Shown piece by piece: positions 16,185 to 23,913 of a DNA stretch of 64,000 nucleotides. Source of the DNA: Roseinatronobacter ekhonensis (GTDB lineage Bacteria > Pseudomonadota > Alphaproteobacteria > Rhodobacterales > Rhodobacteraceae); contig NZ_UIHC01000004.1 of assembly GCF_900499075.1 (NCBI RefSeq), positions 62,001 through 126,000 on the forward strand, in the 5' to 3' direction. Numbering within the stretch: position 1 is the first letter of the stretch; each line of letters starts with the position of its first letter. A program made the position numbers and the translations under genes. The notes under the pieces were generated by a model. The model was not told where the DNA came from. It made no database searches and saw nothing but the letters and a program-made list of their open reading frames with translations.

Positions 16185-17755
16185 CCTGCACTGCGCGACA
16201 CCCGCACCTTCGGGGTGGCCCGCATCTGGTTGGCCAGCGACAGAAAACGCTGCTCGGCGACCTCTGTATACAGCCCCGACATCTGGCGCGACAGAACCAG
16301 TTCGATCTCTGCCTTTTTCGGGAAATACCGCAATGTGCCCGTCCGCGACAGGTGGTCCATCGTGAACATCGCGCCAAAGCGCAATGCGCGTCCGATGGTC
16401 TTGGCCTCTTCAAGTTCAGCCTCTGTCAAAAGCGATGCAACCTCGCGGATGCGCGGGCGCAGCCCGTTGGTTTTGTAGCGATACATCAGGGCAATGCCCA
16501 GAAACACGCGGCCCGCATGGTCCAGACTGCCCAGATTGGCGCGCGTCGCCGTGTCGAAACAGGCATCGGCGCGGTAATCGGGATGGGCGCGCCAGTTTAC
16601 GTCATGCAACAGGCAGGCCGCCCGAATCAGCCGCCGCCGCGCAGGCGGACGCGACCGGAAGAGCGGCCGCAAAAACGCGTAAAGCTGTGCGCCGAAACCG
16701 GGAATGCGGGCGCTCGACTTCTCCATGAAGCTGCACGCTTCAATCAGCGGATCGCGCGCGCGCAGGGCAGGGGGCATCTGTTCATACAAGATACCCTCGC
16801 GAATGCCGTAGCTGGAGACGAATATCTTTTTCGGCCCGAAGACCTGCACCAATTGCCGCAGCACCTGGCTTGCCAGCGGCACAAGGCTCATCCGGTCATT
16901 GGAAATGCCGGTGCGCCCGCGCAGCTCGGCGGTCGAGTTCTCGTCGATCCAGTCCAACGTCTTGCGGATAGATTTGGCTGACATCTCGTATTCGTGCAGC
17001 ACTTTCAGCGGGTAGCCGCGGCGTTCCATGTCCAGCCGGGCAATCGCGCGCCACGAGCCGCCCACCAGATACAGCGCATCATGGTGGTTTCCGACCTCTG
17101 CGCGCAGGTCTTTCAGCACACCGTCGATGTGCTTGCGCAGGCCCTTCTTGCCGCCTTTGACCTGTTGCAGCCGGAACGGACCAAGCGCCGATGTCACCGT
17201 GTGGCTGACCTCGCCGTCGCCGATCACGGCCAGTTCCATGGATGACCCGCCAATGTCACAGACCAGACCTTTGGCGTCGGGCCAGCCGGTCAGCACACCT
17301 TGCGCAGAGAGTCGCGCTTCTTCGGCCCCGTCGATAACACGCATCCGCAGGCCGGTATCCGCTTCGATCTGGGCGCGAAATTCGGGGCCGTCTTCGGCCT
17401 CTCGCATGGCGGCGGTCGCGACCATGGTCAGGTTCGACATCCGCATCCCTTGCGCCAGCAGGGCAAACCGCTTGATGGTCGCGCGCGCGCGTTCGCGTCC
17501 ATCGGGGCTTAGGCGACCGCTTTCGACAAAGCCGCGCCCAAGGCCGCACAGCACCTTTTCATTGAAGAAATAGGCCGGGCTGCGCGCCGCGCCATCGAAC
17601 ACCACCAACCGGACAGAGTTCGATCCCACGTCGATCACGCCGACCTGTTTCAGGGCACGGGCGCTGGAATCTTGGAAAAGAGGTTCATCGAACAGGCCAG
17701 CGCTGTGGCGCGGGCGCTCTGTCTGCGGGGGCGAATTGCCATCCATGCGGGGCAT
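16070..17755 (-). CDS. Ppx/GppA family phosphatase (exopolyphosphatase)
   Basis: A protein of 561 residues. The actin-like Ppx/GppA domain spans about 37-340 (GVIDVGSNSVRLVVFDG, ATAAMREAEDGPEF, DIGGSSMELAVI, YLVGGSWRAIARL), followed by a helical HD-type region with LLHDVNWRAHPDYRAD. It would hydrolyse polyphosphate or pppGpp. Two ATGs, at 17755 and 17746, are possible starts. The last 40 or so residues are Ser/Gly-rich low complexity and are simply the antisense of the acidic tail of the opposing gene, so this C-terminus is probably a recent read-on after loss of the usual stop. Confidence 0.92.
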   Translation of the reverse strand: MPRMDGNSPPQTERPRHSAGLFDEPLFQDSSARALKQVGVIDVGSNSVRLVVFDGAARSPAYFFNEKVLCGLGRGFVESGRLSPDGRERARATIKRFALLAQGMRMSNLTMVATAAMREAEDGPEFRAQIEADTGLRMRVIDGAEEARLSAQGVLTGWPDAKGLVCDIGGSSMELAVIGDGEVSHTVTSALGPFRLQQVKGGKKGLRKHIDGVLKDLRAEVGNHHDALYLVGGSWRAIARLDMERRGYPLKVLHEYEMSAKSIRKTLDWIDENSTAELRGRTGISNDRMSLVPLASQVLRQLVQVFGPKKIFVSSYGIREGILYEQMPPALRARDPLIEACSFMEKSSARIPGFGAQLYAFLRPLFRSRPPARRRLIRAACLLHDVNWRAHPDYRADACFDTATRANLGSLDHAGRVFLGIALMYRYKTNGLRPRIREVASLLTEAELEEAKTIGRALRFGAMFTMDHLSRTGTLRYFPKKAEIELVLSRQMSGLYTEVAEQRFLSLANQMRATPKVRVSRSAGYSSNGSGACSGTKSGSPSGEGCGSASGDASGTPSSSD

Positions 17756-17890
17756 GTCCTGTCTGACAGTCGTGTTACCGCGTTGTAGCGGTTTGCGGCG
17801 GGTCGGGTCAATCACCGATCCGCCCCCTACCGCGCGCGGCCCGCTTGCGGCATAACGGGCGCGATCCGATTCGACAGTTGCGAGGCCCCC

Positions 17891-19180
17891 ATGCACGATA
17901 TCCGCGCCATCCGCGAGACCCCCGAGGCGTTCGATGCAGCCCTTGCCCGCCGCGGGCTGGCCCCCATGTCCGCAGACGTGCTGGACATTGACGCCGCACG
18001 CCGTGCTGCCATTGCGCAATCGGAAACCGAAAAAGCCGCGCAGAATGCGGCATCCAAGCAGGTGGGCGCGGCCAAGGCCAAGGGCGACGAGGCCGAATTC
18101 GAGCGGCTGCGCGCGTTGGTGGCACAGACCAAAACCGAATTGGCGCGGCTGGACGAGGTGGCACGGGCGAAAGACGCGGAACTGGCCGCGCTTCTGGCGA
18201 CCATCCCCAACCTGCCGCTGGCCGATGTGCCGCAGGGCGCGGACGAATCGGACAATGTCGAATTGCGCCGCTGGGGCACACCGCGCGAATTCGACTTCGC
18301 GCCCAAAGAACATTTCGAGATTGCAGGCATCACCCGCGACATGGATTTCGCACTGGCCGCGAAACTGTCGGGCTCGCGCTTTGTGGTGCTGCGCGGGGCC
18401 GTGGCGCGTCTGCACCGCGCTTTAGCGCAATTCATGACCGATCTGCATGTCGACCAGCACGGTCTGACAGAGGTGAACAGCCCGGTTCTGGTACGGGACG
18501 AAGCAATGTTTGGCACAGGACAGTTGCCCAAATTCGCCGAGGACAGCTACCAGACCACCAATGGTTGGTGGCTGATCCCGACATCCGAAGTGACGCTGAC
18601 CAATTTCGCCGCCGGTGAAATGCTGGACGGGGCTGCGCTGCCCTTGCGCTTTTGCTCGCACACGCTGTGCTTTCGGTCCGAAGCCGGCAGCGCGGGGCGC
18701 GACACCACGGGGATGCTGCGCCAGCACCAGTTCGAGAAGGTCGAGATGGTGTCGATCACCGCGCCCGAAGACAGCTTGGCAGAGCATGACCGCATGACCC
18801 GCTGTGCCGAAAGTGTGCTAGAGGCGCTGGAACTGCCCTACCGAACGATTGTGCTGTGCACGGGCGATATGGGGTTTGGCGCGCAAAAGACGCATGACAT
18901 CGAAGTGTGGTTGCCGGGGCAGGACGCGTATCGCGAAATCTCCAGCGTCTCGACCTGTGGTGATTTTCAGGCGCGGCGTATGAACGGGCGGTTCCGGCGC
19001 GAGGGGGGCAAGCCCGAATTCGTCCACACGCTGAACGGGTCCGGCGTGGCCGTGGGCCGCTGCCTGATTGCGGTGCTGGAAAACGGGCAAACGGCGGATG
19101 GGGGCGTGGCGCTTCCGGCAGCGCTGCACCCTTATCTGGGCGGCAAAACCCGCATCACGCCAGAGGGCGCGCTGGCCTGA
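17891..19180 (+). CDS. serS: Seryl-tRNA synthetase
   Basis: A class II aminoacyl-tRNA synthetase of 429 residues that charges tRNA-Ser and tRNA-Sec with serine. The N-terminal coiled-coil arm spans about 25-105 ([31 protein letters not shown]). The catalytic core has motif 2 ([27 protein letters not shown]) and motif 3 ([20 protein letters not shown]). Length is standard. It is divergent from the ppx/gppA gene, with a 135-base promoter region between. Confidence 0.98.
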   Translation: MHDIRAIRETPEAFDAALARRGLAPMSADVLDIDAARRAAIAQSETEKAAQNAASKQVGAAKAKGDEAEFERLRALVAQTKTELARLDEVARAKDAELAALLATIPNLPLADVPQGADESDNVELRRWGTPREFDFAPKEHFEIAGITRDMDFALAAKLSGSRFVVLRGAVARLHRALAQFMTDLHVDQHGLTEVNSPVLVRDEAMFGTGQLPKFAEDSYQTTNGWWLIPTSEVTLTNFAAGEMLDGAALPLRFCSHTLCFRSEAGSAGRDTTGMLRQHQFEKVEMVSITAPEDSLAEHDRMTRCAESVLEALELPYRTIVLCTGDMGFGAQKTHDIEVWLPGQDAYREISSVSTCGDFQARRMNGRFRREGGKPEFVHTLNGSGVAVGRCLIAVLENGQTADGGVALPAALHPYLGGKTRITPEGALA

Positions 19181-19243
19181 GCACCGTGACAGCGCCGCCA
19201 CTTTGCGCGCTAACATGGTAAATCACCTGTTTACTGCCCGAAA

Positions 19244-19265
19244 CTCGCCACATTCGCATGGCGAG
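19244..19265. other. Hairpin between serS and a small gene
   Basis: CTCGCCA (19244-19250) pairs with TGGCGAG (19259-19265) around an 8-base loop. It lies 64 bases after serS and 37 bases before the small gene at 19303, so it could end the serS transcript or sit in the leader of the small gene. No T tract follows. Confidence 0.4.
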
Positions 19266-19302
19266 ATGCTCCGTAGTGTGTATCATTGCAGGAGCTTTCC
19301 CC

Positions 19303-19455
19303 ATGCGACCCGACCCGGAACAATTCAAGATCCGTAGCCCCCGTGACCCACGTCGTCCCGGACCGGTCCCGGCGCTGAGCGCCGACAGCCGCCCCGGCCA
19401 TCCGCGAAATGCCGCCGATGTGCCCGCGCGTTTTACTGATTGGGCGTTGATCTGA
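19303..19455 (+). CDS. Possible 50-residue small protein
   Basis: An ATG preceded at ideal distance by AGGAG (19290-19294) opens a 50-codon frame rich in Pro, Arg and Asp (starts MRPDPEQFKIRSPRDP, ends RFTDWALI). There is no signal peptide or membrane segment; it is probably disordered. It fills the gap between serS and the TfoX-C gene and ends 36 bases before the latter. The ribosome binding site is the main support. It may be a real small protein or a leader peptide. Confidence 0.5.
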   Translation: MRPDPEQFKIRSPRDPRRPGPVPALSADSRPGHPRNAADVPARFTDWALI

Positions 19456-19491
19456 CTTGGCGGCTGTTGCGCGACTGGCTAAGCTTGCGCG

Positions 19492-19830
19492 ATGACAGAG
19501 CCAATTTCCAGCATCCGCAACCTTGGCCCCGCGATGGAGGCCGCTTTTGCCCGCGCGGGTGTCCACAGCGCCGAAGCCTTGCGAAGCTTGGGCACTGACG
19601 CGGCCTATGCAAAGCTGCTCGCCAGCGGCGCGCGCCCGCATTTCATTGCCTATTACGCCCTGGAAATGGCCTTGCAAGGGCGGCCCTGGAACGACTGCAA
19701 AGGGGCCGAGAAAGATGCGCTGCGCGTTCGCTTTGCGGCGTTGAAAGCAGGGCGATCCGGCAATCCAGACGGTCTGGAAGCAGTGCTGAACCGGATCGGG
19801 GTGATCCCGTCTACGCGGGTGCAGCCATGA
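19492..19830 (+). CDS. TfoX C-terminal domain protein
   Basis: A protein of 112 residues, most of it a TfoX/Sxy C-terminal domain: SIRNLGPAMEAAFARAGVHSAEALRSLGTDAAYAKL is the helix-hairpin-helix-like signature seen in this family, followed by helices containing HFIAYYALEMALQGRPWNDC. The N-terminal TfoX domain is missing, as in many free-standing alphaproteobacterial members. A competence role is not implied. Its last codons overlap the following lytic transglycosylase gene by four bases. Confidence 0.85.
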   Translation: MTEPISSIRNLGPAMEAAFARAGVHSAEALRSLGTDAAYAKLLASGARPHFIAYYALEMALQGRPWNDCKGAEKDALRVRFAALKAGRSGNPDGLEAVLNRIGVIPSTRVQP

Positions 19831-20315
19831 CGGCGCGCTTTGCGATACTGGTCGTCGCGTTTCTGGCGGCTTGCGGCGGCGGTTCGCCAGAGGCCACTCG
19901 CGCCCAGAACGCTGCACTATACCCCGGTGAAACCCCGCAAATGCGCGCGCTGATCAAGACCTATGCCGCGCGCCACGGCATTCCCGAAGCCCTGCTGCAC
20001 AAAGTTATCCAGCGCGAAAGCGATTACCGCGCAGAGGCGCGGAATGGTCCCTATTGGGGCCTGATGCAGATCCTGCCGCAAACCGCGCGACAAATGGGAC
20101 ATGACGGGCCGCCCGAAGAACTGCTGCGCGCCGAAGTGAACCTTGAATACGCGGGCCGGAATCTGAAAGGTGCCTATCTGGTGGCAGATGGCGATTTGGA
20201 CCGCGCCGTGATGTGGTACGCGCGCGGCTACTACTACGAGGCGCGCGACCGGTGCCTGTTGGTCGAAACGGGATTGCGCGACCGGGAAGTGCGGCGCGCC
20301 TGCCGCGACGGGTAA
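19827..20315 (+). CDS. Lipoprotein lytic transglycosylase
   Basis: A protein of 162 residues with a lipoprotein signal (MTARFAILVVAFLAACGGG, lipobox LAAC) and a lysozyme-like SLT domain. Catalytic Glu lies in KVIQRESDYRAEARNG, followed by YWGLMQILPQTARQMG and NLEYAGRNLKGAYLVADGDLDRAVMWYARGYYY. It would cleave peptidoglycan glycan strands to 1,6-anhydromuramic products, which links to anmK at 52862. The start overlaps the TfoX-C stop as ATGA. A repeat element with hairpins follows. Confidence 0.92.
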   Translation: MTARFAILVVAFLAACGGGSPEATRAQNAALYPGETPQMRALIKTYAARHGIPEALLHKVIQRESDYRAEARNGPYWGLMQILPQTARQMGHDGPPEELLRAEVNLEYAGRNLKGAYLVADGDLDRAVMWYARGYYYEARDRCLLVETGLRDREVRRACRDG

Positions 20316-20385
20316 GGGGGGCGCTCGCGCCCCCCTCGCCAGCAAAGCTGGCTCACCCCCCTGAGGATATTTCCGCAAGGATGAA
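20316..20385 (+). repeat. Extragenic element, copy B (two hairpins plus motif)
   Basis: GGGGGGCG (20316-20323) with CGCCCCCC (20328-20335) forms an 8-bp stem with a tetraloop. GCCAGC (20338-20343) with GCTGGC (20347-20352) forms a 6-bp stem with an AAA loop. Then comes CCCCCTGAGGATATTTCCGC and AAGGATGAA (about 20356-20385). This resembles a repetitive extragenic element that I recall from Rhodobacteraceae genomes, and it sits directly after the transglycosylase stop, where it may end transcription. Confidence 0.65.
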
Positions 20386-20389
20386 TGGG

Positions 20390-20830
20390 TTAGAAGGACC
20401 AGACTTTCGCCGAGCTGTCGAGCATGGCGGCGCCCATCGCCGGTGGGGTCGCGACGCCGACACCGTCGATCAGCACTGATTGATCAGCCCCGAGGCCGGG
20501 CAGGTAAATTGCGCAGACCTCTACCGTGACGCCGCGCGACATGAGCATTTGCATCAGCCCTTGGGGCGAGGCATCGCGCGGCGGTTGGGGGGCGGTGGCG
20601 GTGTCAGGTGCATCTGTCAGCGCAATGTCACCTCCGGCACCGCAGAGCAAGATTCGGGCTTCGGTGCCCTGTTCGACGGCTTGTGCCGTCAACACCATCG
20701 ACATGAGTTGCGTCTGGGCGTTGTCACTGGTGACGATGGTCACTAGCTTTTCGGCATTCTGCGCGAAGGCGGCGCCCACGGTCACAAGGCTTAGGGCGGT
20801 GGCCATGATGAGGGTACGGGGTGCGGACAT
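20390..20830 (-). CDS. Periplasmic DsrE-like protein
   Basis: A protein of 146 residues with signal peptide MSAPRTLIMATALSLVTVGAAFAQ, followed by a DsrE/DsrF-like fold: KLVTIVTSDNAQTQLMSMVLTAQAVEQGTEARILLCGAGGD near the front and GLMQMLMSRGVTVEVCAIYLPG in the middle. Two cysteines (in LLCGAG and EVCAIY) could carry sulfur, but partner Tus or Dsr genes are absent. The start is preceded by GGAAAGGAATTGACCC. Its leader holds a perfect 12-bp inverted repeat. Function unknown. Confidence 0.8.
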   Translation of the reverse strand: MSAPRTLIMATALSLVTVGAAFAQNAEKLVTIVTSDNAQTQLMSMVLTAQAVEQGTEARILLCGAGGDIALTDAPDTATAPQPPRDASPQGLMQMLMSRGVTVEVCAIYLPGLGADQSVLIDGVGVATPPAMGAAMLDSSAKVWSF

Positions 20831-20848
20831 GGGTCAATTCCTTTCCAT

Positions 20849-20877
20849 AAGTCAAACCGGTAAACCCGGTTTGACTT
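20849..20877. promoter_or_regulatory. Perfect 12-bp inverted repeat in DsrE leader
   Basis: AAGTCAAACCGG (20849-20860) and CCGGTTTGACTT (20866-20877) are exact reverse complements around a 5-base loop, 19-47 bases upstream of the DsrE-like start and after the binding-protein stop. It could be an operator, a leader hairpin, or the terminator of the upstream binding-protein gene. No T tract follows on the minus strand. Confidence 0.6.
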
Positions 20878-20933
20878 TGGTGTGCACTTCCCATTCAATA
20901 ATTCAAACATGACGATATGACGCAGGCCGCATC

Positions 20934-22751
20934 TTAATCCTGATACCACCAGAGATCGGGCTGAAAGCCGATCCAGTCGCCATAGGCGGGCAGGGTGTCG
21001 GGGTAGCGCAGTTCGGCCGCATGCGCGATCCGCGCGCGGTCGGTGAACCAGAACGGCACAACATGGCGCCCGGCGGTCAGCACGCGGTCGAGCGCGCGGG
21101 TCGCGGCGCGGAAATCGGACTGGTCGGTTGAGATCAAAAGCCTTTCGATCAACGCGTCGATGGCGGAGCTTTGCACGCCCATCCAGTTGCGCGACCCCGG
21201 CGTTTCTGCGGCGTCCGAGCCCCAATAGAGCCGTTGTTCGGCACCGGGGCTGAGCGACAGGCCGCGTGTATAATGCGTAACATCGAAATCGAACGCGTTG
21301 GTGCGTTCGGTGTATTGTGCCGAATCGATCTCGGCGACCGTGACTTGCATCCCGAGCCGCGAGAGGGACTCGCTGTAAATATCTGCGATCGCTTGTATAT
21401 TTGCCGTACCCTGGCGCAGGAGTATGGTGAACTCGAAAGCCGTTCCTTCGTCATCGCGCAGCACGCCCGCGTCATTCACCTGCCAACCGGCATCGGCCAG
21501 AAGTGCCGTGGCCGCGCGCATGTTGCGACGGTTGGCGACCGAGCCGTCAGACGCGGGAAGGGTGTAGCCATCCAGCGTGCCCGGCAAAAGCTGGTCGGCG
21601 AAAGGTGCAAGGAACTCTGCCACGCGCCCTGTGGCTGCACCGGGCTGCATGCCAAGCGTGGAGTTCGAGAAATACGAGGTGATGCGCGGGTCTTGCCCGT
21701 CATTTATGACCTGCGAGATATATTCGAAATTGAACGCATGGATCATCGCTTCGCGCACACGCCAGTCGGCGAAGAGCGGGTTGCGCATGTTCATGACGAA
21801 CCCATTGATGCCCGAGGGACGCTCATGCGGGATTTCGGATTTCACGACCTCACCCGACCGGACCGCCGGGAAGTCGTAGCGGGTGTTCCAGTCATTGGCG
21901 CTGGGTTCGCGCATCGTGTTCAAAAGCCCTGCGGTGAACGCCTCGAACATCGCGGTGGAATCGCCGAAGAATTCCATGCGGATTTCGTCCAGATTGGCCT
22001 GCCCGCGCATGAAGGGCAGGTCGCGGCCCCAATAGTCCGGGTTGCGTTTGAGCAGGACCGAGCGCCCCGTCTCAAACCGGTCGATGACGTATGGCGCGCT
22101 GGAGATCGGGATGACGGAAGTGCCCGATTCGGCGAAATCCACGCCGTCCCATTGGGCCTTTTTCAAGACCGGGCGCAGGCCAAGGATGAGCGGCAGTTCG
22201 CGGTCGGGTTCTGTAAAGGTGAACCGAACGGTACGCTCGCCCACCGCTTCGGCCTGTGACACGCGGTTCCATGTGCCGTGATAGCGCGGATGGCCTTCGG
22301 TGCCCAACGTCTCGAACGACCAGAGCACATCTTCGACGGTGACGGGGCTGCCGTCAGAGAATCGAGCCTCTGGCCGCAGGGTGAATTCGACCCATGCGCG
22401 GTCTGCGTCCACCTCTATTGATTCGGCCAGAAGACCGTAAAGCGTGAAGGGTTCGTCCCATGACCGACCCATCAACCCCTCATAGGCCAGAAACCGCAAC
22501 TGCCATGGCGTGTTGCCTTTCAGGATATGCGGGTTGAGCGAATCGAAGCTGCCGACCTCGCCCTGTACAATGCGCCCGCCCTTGGGGGCGTCGGGGTTGG
22601 CATGGGGCAGATGCGCAAAATCTGGGGGAAGCGCGGGGCTGCCATACATAGCTATGCCATGCGCAGGCTCTGCAAGTGCCGCGCGCGGCACTATTGTGCA
22701 GATCGCGCCGAAGGACAGCGCGGCAATAATAAGGCCAAAGGGGGTTTGCAT
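20934..22751 (-). CDS. Peptide-type ABC transporter substrate-binding protein (YejA-like)
   Basis: A family 5 solute-binding protein of 605 residues. The signal peptide ends at ALAEPAHG, and the mature part opens HGIAMYGSPALPPDFAHLPHANPDAPKGGRIVQGEVGSFDSLNPHILKG, the YejA-type pattern for oligopeptides or microcin C-like compounds. RFSDGSPVTVEDVLWSFETL is the family hallmark. No permease or ATPase gene follows, so its transporter must be encoded elsewhere. I chose the start at 22751 because it gives a normal signal peptide; an in-frame ATG at 22811, behind AAAAGG, would add 20 residues. Confidence 0.92.
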   Translation of the reverse strand: MQTPFGLIIAALSFGAICTIVPRAALAEPAHGIAMYGSPALPPDFAHLPHANPDAPKGGRIVQGEVGSFDSLNPHILKGNTPWQLRFLAYEGLMGRSWDEPFTLYGLLAESIEVDADRAWVEFTLRPEARFSDGSPVTVEDVLWSFETLGTEGHPRYHGTWNRVSQAEAVGERTVRFTFTEPDRELPLILGLRPVLKKAQWDGVDFAESGTSVIPISSAPYVIDRFETGRSVLLKRNPDYWGRDLPFMRGQANLDEIRMEFFGDSTAMFEAFTAGLLNTMREPSANDWNTRYDFPAVRSGEVVKSEIPHERPSGINGFVMNMRNPLFADWRVREAMIHAFNFEYISQVINDGQDPRITSYFSNSTLGMQPGAATGRVAEFLAPFADQLLPGTLDGYTLPASDGSVANRRNMRAATALLADAGWQVNDAGVLRDDEGTAFEFTILLRQGTANIQAIADIYSESLSRLGMQVTVAEIDSAQYTERTNAFDFDVTHYTRGLSLSPGAEQRLYWGSDAAETPGSRNWMGVQSSAIDALIERLLISTDQSDFRAATRALDRVLTAGRHVVPFWFTDRARIAHAAELRYPDTLPAYGDWIGFQPDLWWYQD

Positions 22752-22830
22752 GGCGGTCACTCCAAGGTCATATCGGTACAGTGTTTCGGGGGACGCTACA
22801 GCGCGTTTCATGCCTTTTCAAACTTTTAGC

Positions 22831-22859
22831 TTGGAACCTTCGTGTAGAAGCGTTATATA
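22831..22859 (+). promoter_or_regulatory. Promoter of candidate small RNA
   Basis: TTGGAA (22831-22836), exactly 17 bases, then TATATA (22854-22859). This is one of the best sigma-70-type promoters in the window and points right, into a stretch with no protein gene. The predicted start is about 22866-22868. Confidence 0.6.
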
Positions 22860-22866
22860 TTGGGCA

Positions 22867-22940
22867 CTGCTCGATAGGTTTCTTGCCTGTATGAAACCTG
22901 CCTCAATAACTTGCGCCCGCCTTGTGCGGGCGCTTTTTTT
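22867..22940 (+). ncRNA. Candidate small RNA of about 75 nt
   Basis: A rightward promoter (22831-22859) and a textbook intrinsic terminator bracket about 75 bases without a reading frame. Inside, AGGTTTC (22876-22882) pairs with GAAACCT (22893-22899) around the loop TTGCCTGTAT; then comes an unpaired stretch, CTCAATAACTT, and the terminator stem. This two-hairpin form with an oligo-U end is typical of Hfq-dependent trans-acting RNAs. It lies between the leftward binding-protein gene and rightward bdhA, and no rightward gene upstream could own the terminator. The family is not recognised and the targets are unknown. Confidence 0.6.
22913..22940 (+). terminator. Intrinsic terminator of candidate small RNA
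   Basis: GCGCCCGC (22913-22920) pairs with GCGGGCGC (22926-22933) around CTTGT, followed by seven T. It is the strongest intrinsic terminator in the window, and it works on the plus strand, where no upstream protein gene exists. Confidence 0.88.
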
Positions 22941-23073
22941 GTCCCGCAGCATTTGCCATTCGCGTCAGGTCATCGCTGTTTTTCGACGCTGCATTCCGAC
23001 CCACCGCTGGCATCCGTGGTCAGAGCGGGTATGCTGCATGGCAGCGAAACAGGATCAGACACCCGGAGGGAAC

Positions 23074-23847
23074 ATGCAGCTTGCAGGAAAACGCGCCATC
23101 GTGACAGGGTCGAATTCGGGCATCGGGCTGGGGATTGCATGGGAGCTGGCGCGCGCAGGCGCCGAGGTCGTGCTGAACTCTTACACCGACGATGCCGATG
23201 ACCATGCGCTTGCCGAAAAGATCGCACAAGAGACCGGCGCGCGTGTGCGCTATATTCATGCGGATATGTCGAAGGTCGATCAATGCCGCGGCTTGATTGA
23301 GCAAGCGGAGGGCTGTGATATTCTGGTGAACAACGCCGGGATCCAGCATGTCGCCAAACTGGAAGATTTCCCTGCCGATACATGGGACGCGATCATCGCG
23401 ATCAACATGTCGTCGGCGTTCCACACATCTGCGGCGGCACTGCCGGGCATGTATGCCAAGGGCTGGGGACGGATCGTCAACATCGCTTCGGCCCACGGAT
23501 TGACGGCCAGCCCCTATAAATCCGCCTATGTCACGGCCAAGCACGGGGTTGTGGGCCTGACCAAAACCACGGCTTTGGAAGCGGCGGGAAAGGGCGTGAC
23601 CTGTAACGCCATCTGCCCCGGTTATGTGCTGACCCCGATCGTGGAAAAGCAAATTCCCGACCAGATGAAAACTCATGGCATGGACCGCGAGACGGTGATC
23701 AAAGAGGTGATGCTGGCGCGCCAGCCCTCTGGTGAATTCGCGACCGTCGAGCAGGTGGGCGGGACAGCGGTGTTCCTATGCTCTGACGCTGCGGCGCAGA
23801 TCACCGGGACGACTATATCTGTGGATGGCGGCTGGACGGCACTTTGA
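23074..23847 (+). CDS. bdhA: 3-hydroxybutyrate dehydrogenase (SDR)
   Basis: A short-chain dehydrogenase of 257 residues oxidising (R)-3-hydroxybutyrate to acetoacetate with NAD. It has TGSNSGIGLG for cofactor binding, NNAGIQHVAKLEDF with the family-specific QH pair, catalytic SAHGLTASPYKSAYVTAKHG (Ser, Tyr, Lys) and GYVLTPIVEKQIPDQ, which is characteristic of hydroxybutyrate dehydrogenases rather than acetoacetyl-CoA reductases. CCGGAGGG precedes the ATG. It probably forms an operon with the patatin gene and works in breakdown of polyhydroxybutyrate. Confidence 0.94.
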   Translation: MQLAGKRAIVTGSNSGIGLGIAWELARAGAEVVLNSYTDDADDHALAEKIAQETGARVRYIHADMSKVDQCRGLIEQAEGCDILVNNAGIQHVAKLEDFPADTWDAIIAINMSSAFHTSAAALPGMYAKGWGRIVNIASAHGLTASPYKSAYVTAKHGVVGLTKTTALEAAGKGVTCNAICPGYVLTPIVEKQIPDQMKTHGMDRETVIKEVMLARQPSGEFATVEQVGGTAVFLCSDAAAQITGTTISVDGGWTAL

Positions 23848-23877
23848 CGCGGCACAGGTGGCCGGAGAAGGTGACGT

Positions 23878-23898
23878 GAGTATTTTCGGCAAGATGAA
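23878..23898 (+). repeat. Extragenic element, copy C (motif only)
   Basis: GAGTATTTTCGGCAAGATG followed by AA lies in the 66-base gap between bdhA and the patatin gene, matching the motif of copies A (11100-11127) and B (20356-20385). The large hairpins of copy B are absent here, so translation of the patatin gene from a joint transcript is not blocked. Confidence 0.5.
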
Positions 23899-23913
23899 AC
23901 AGGCAGGGCTGCA

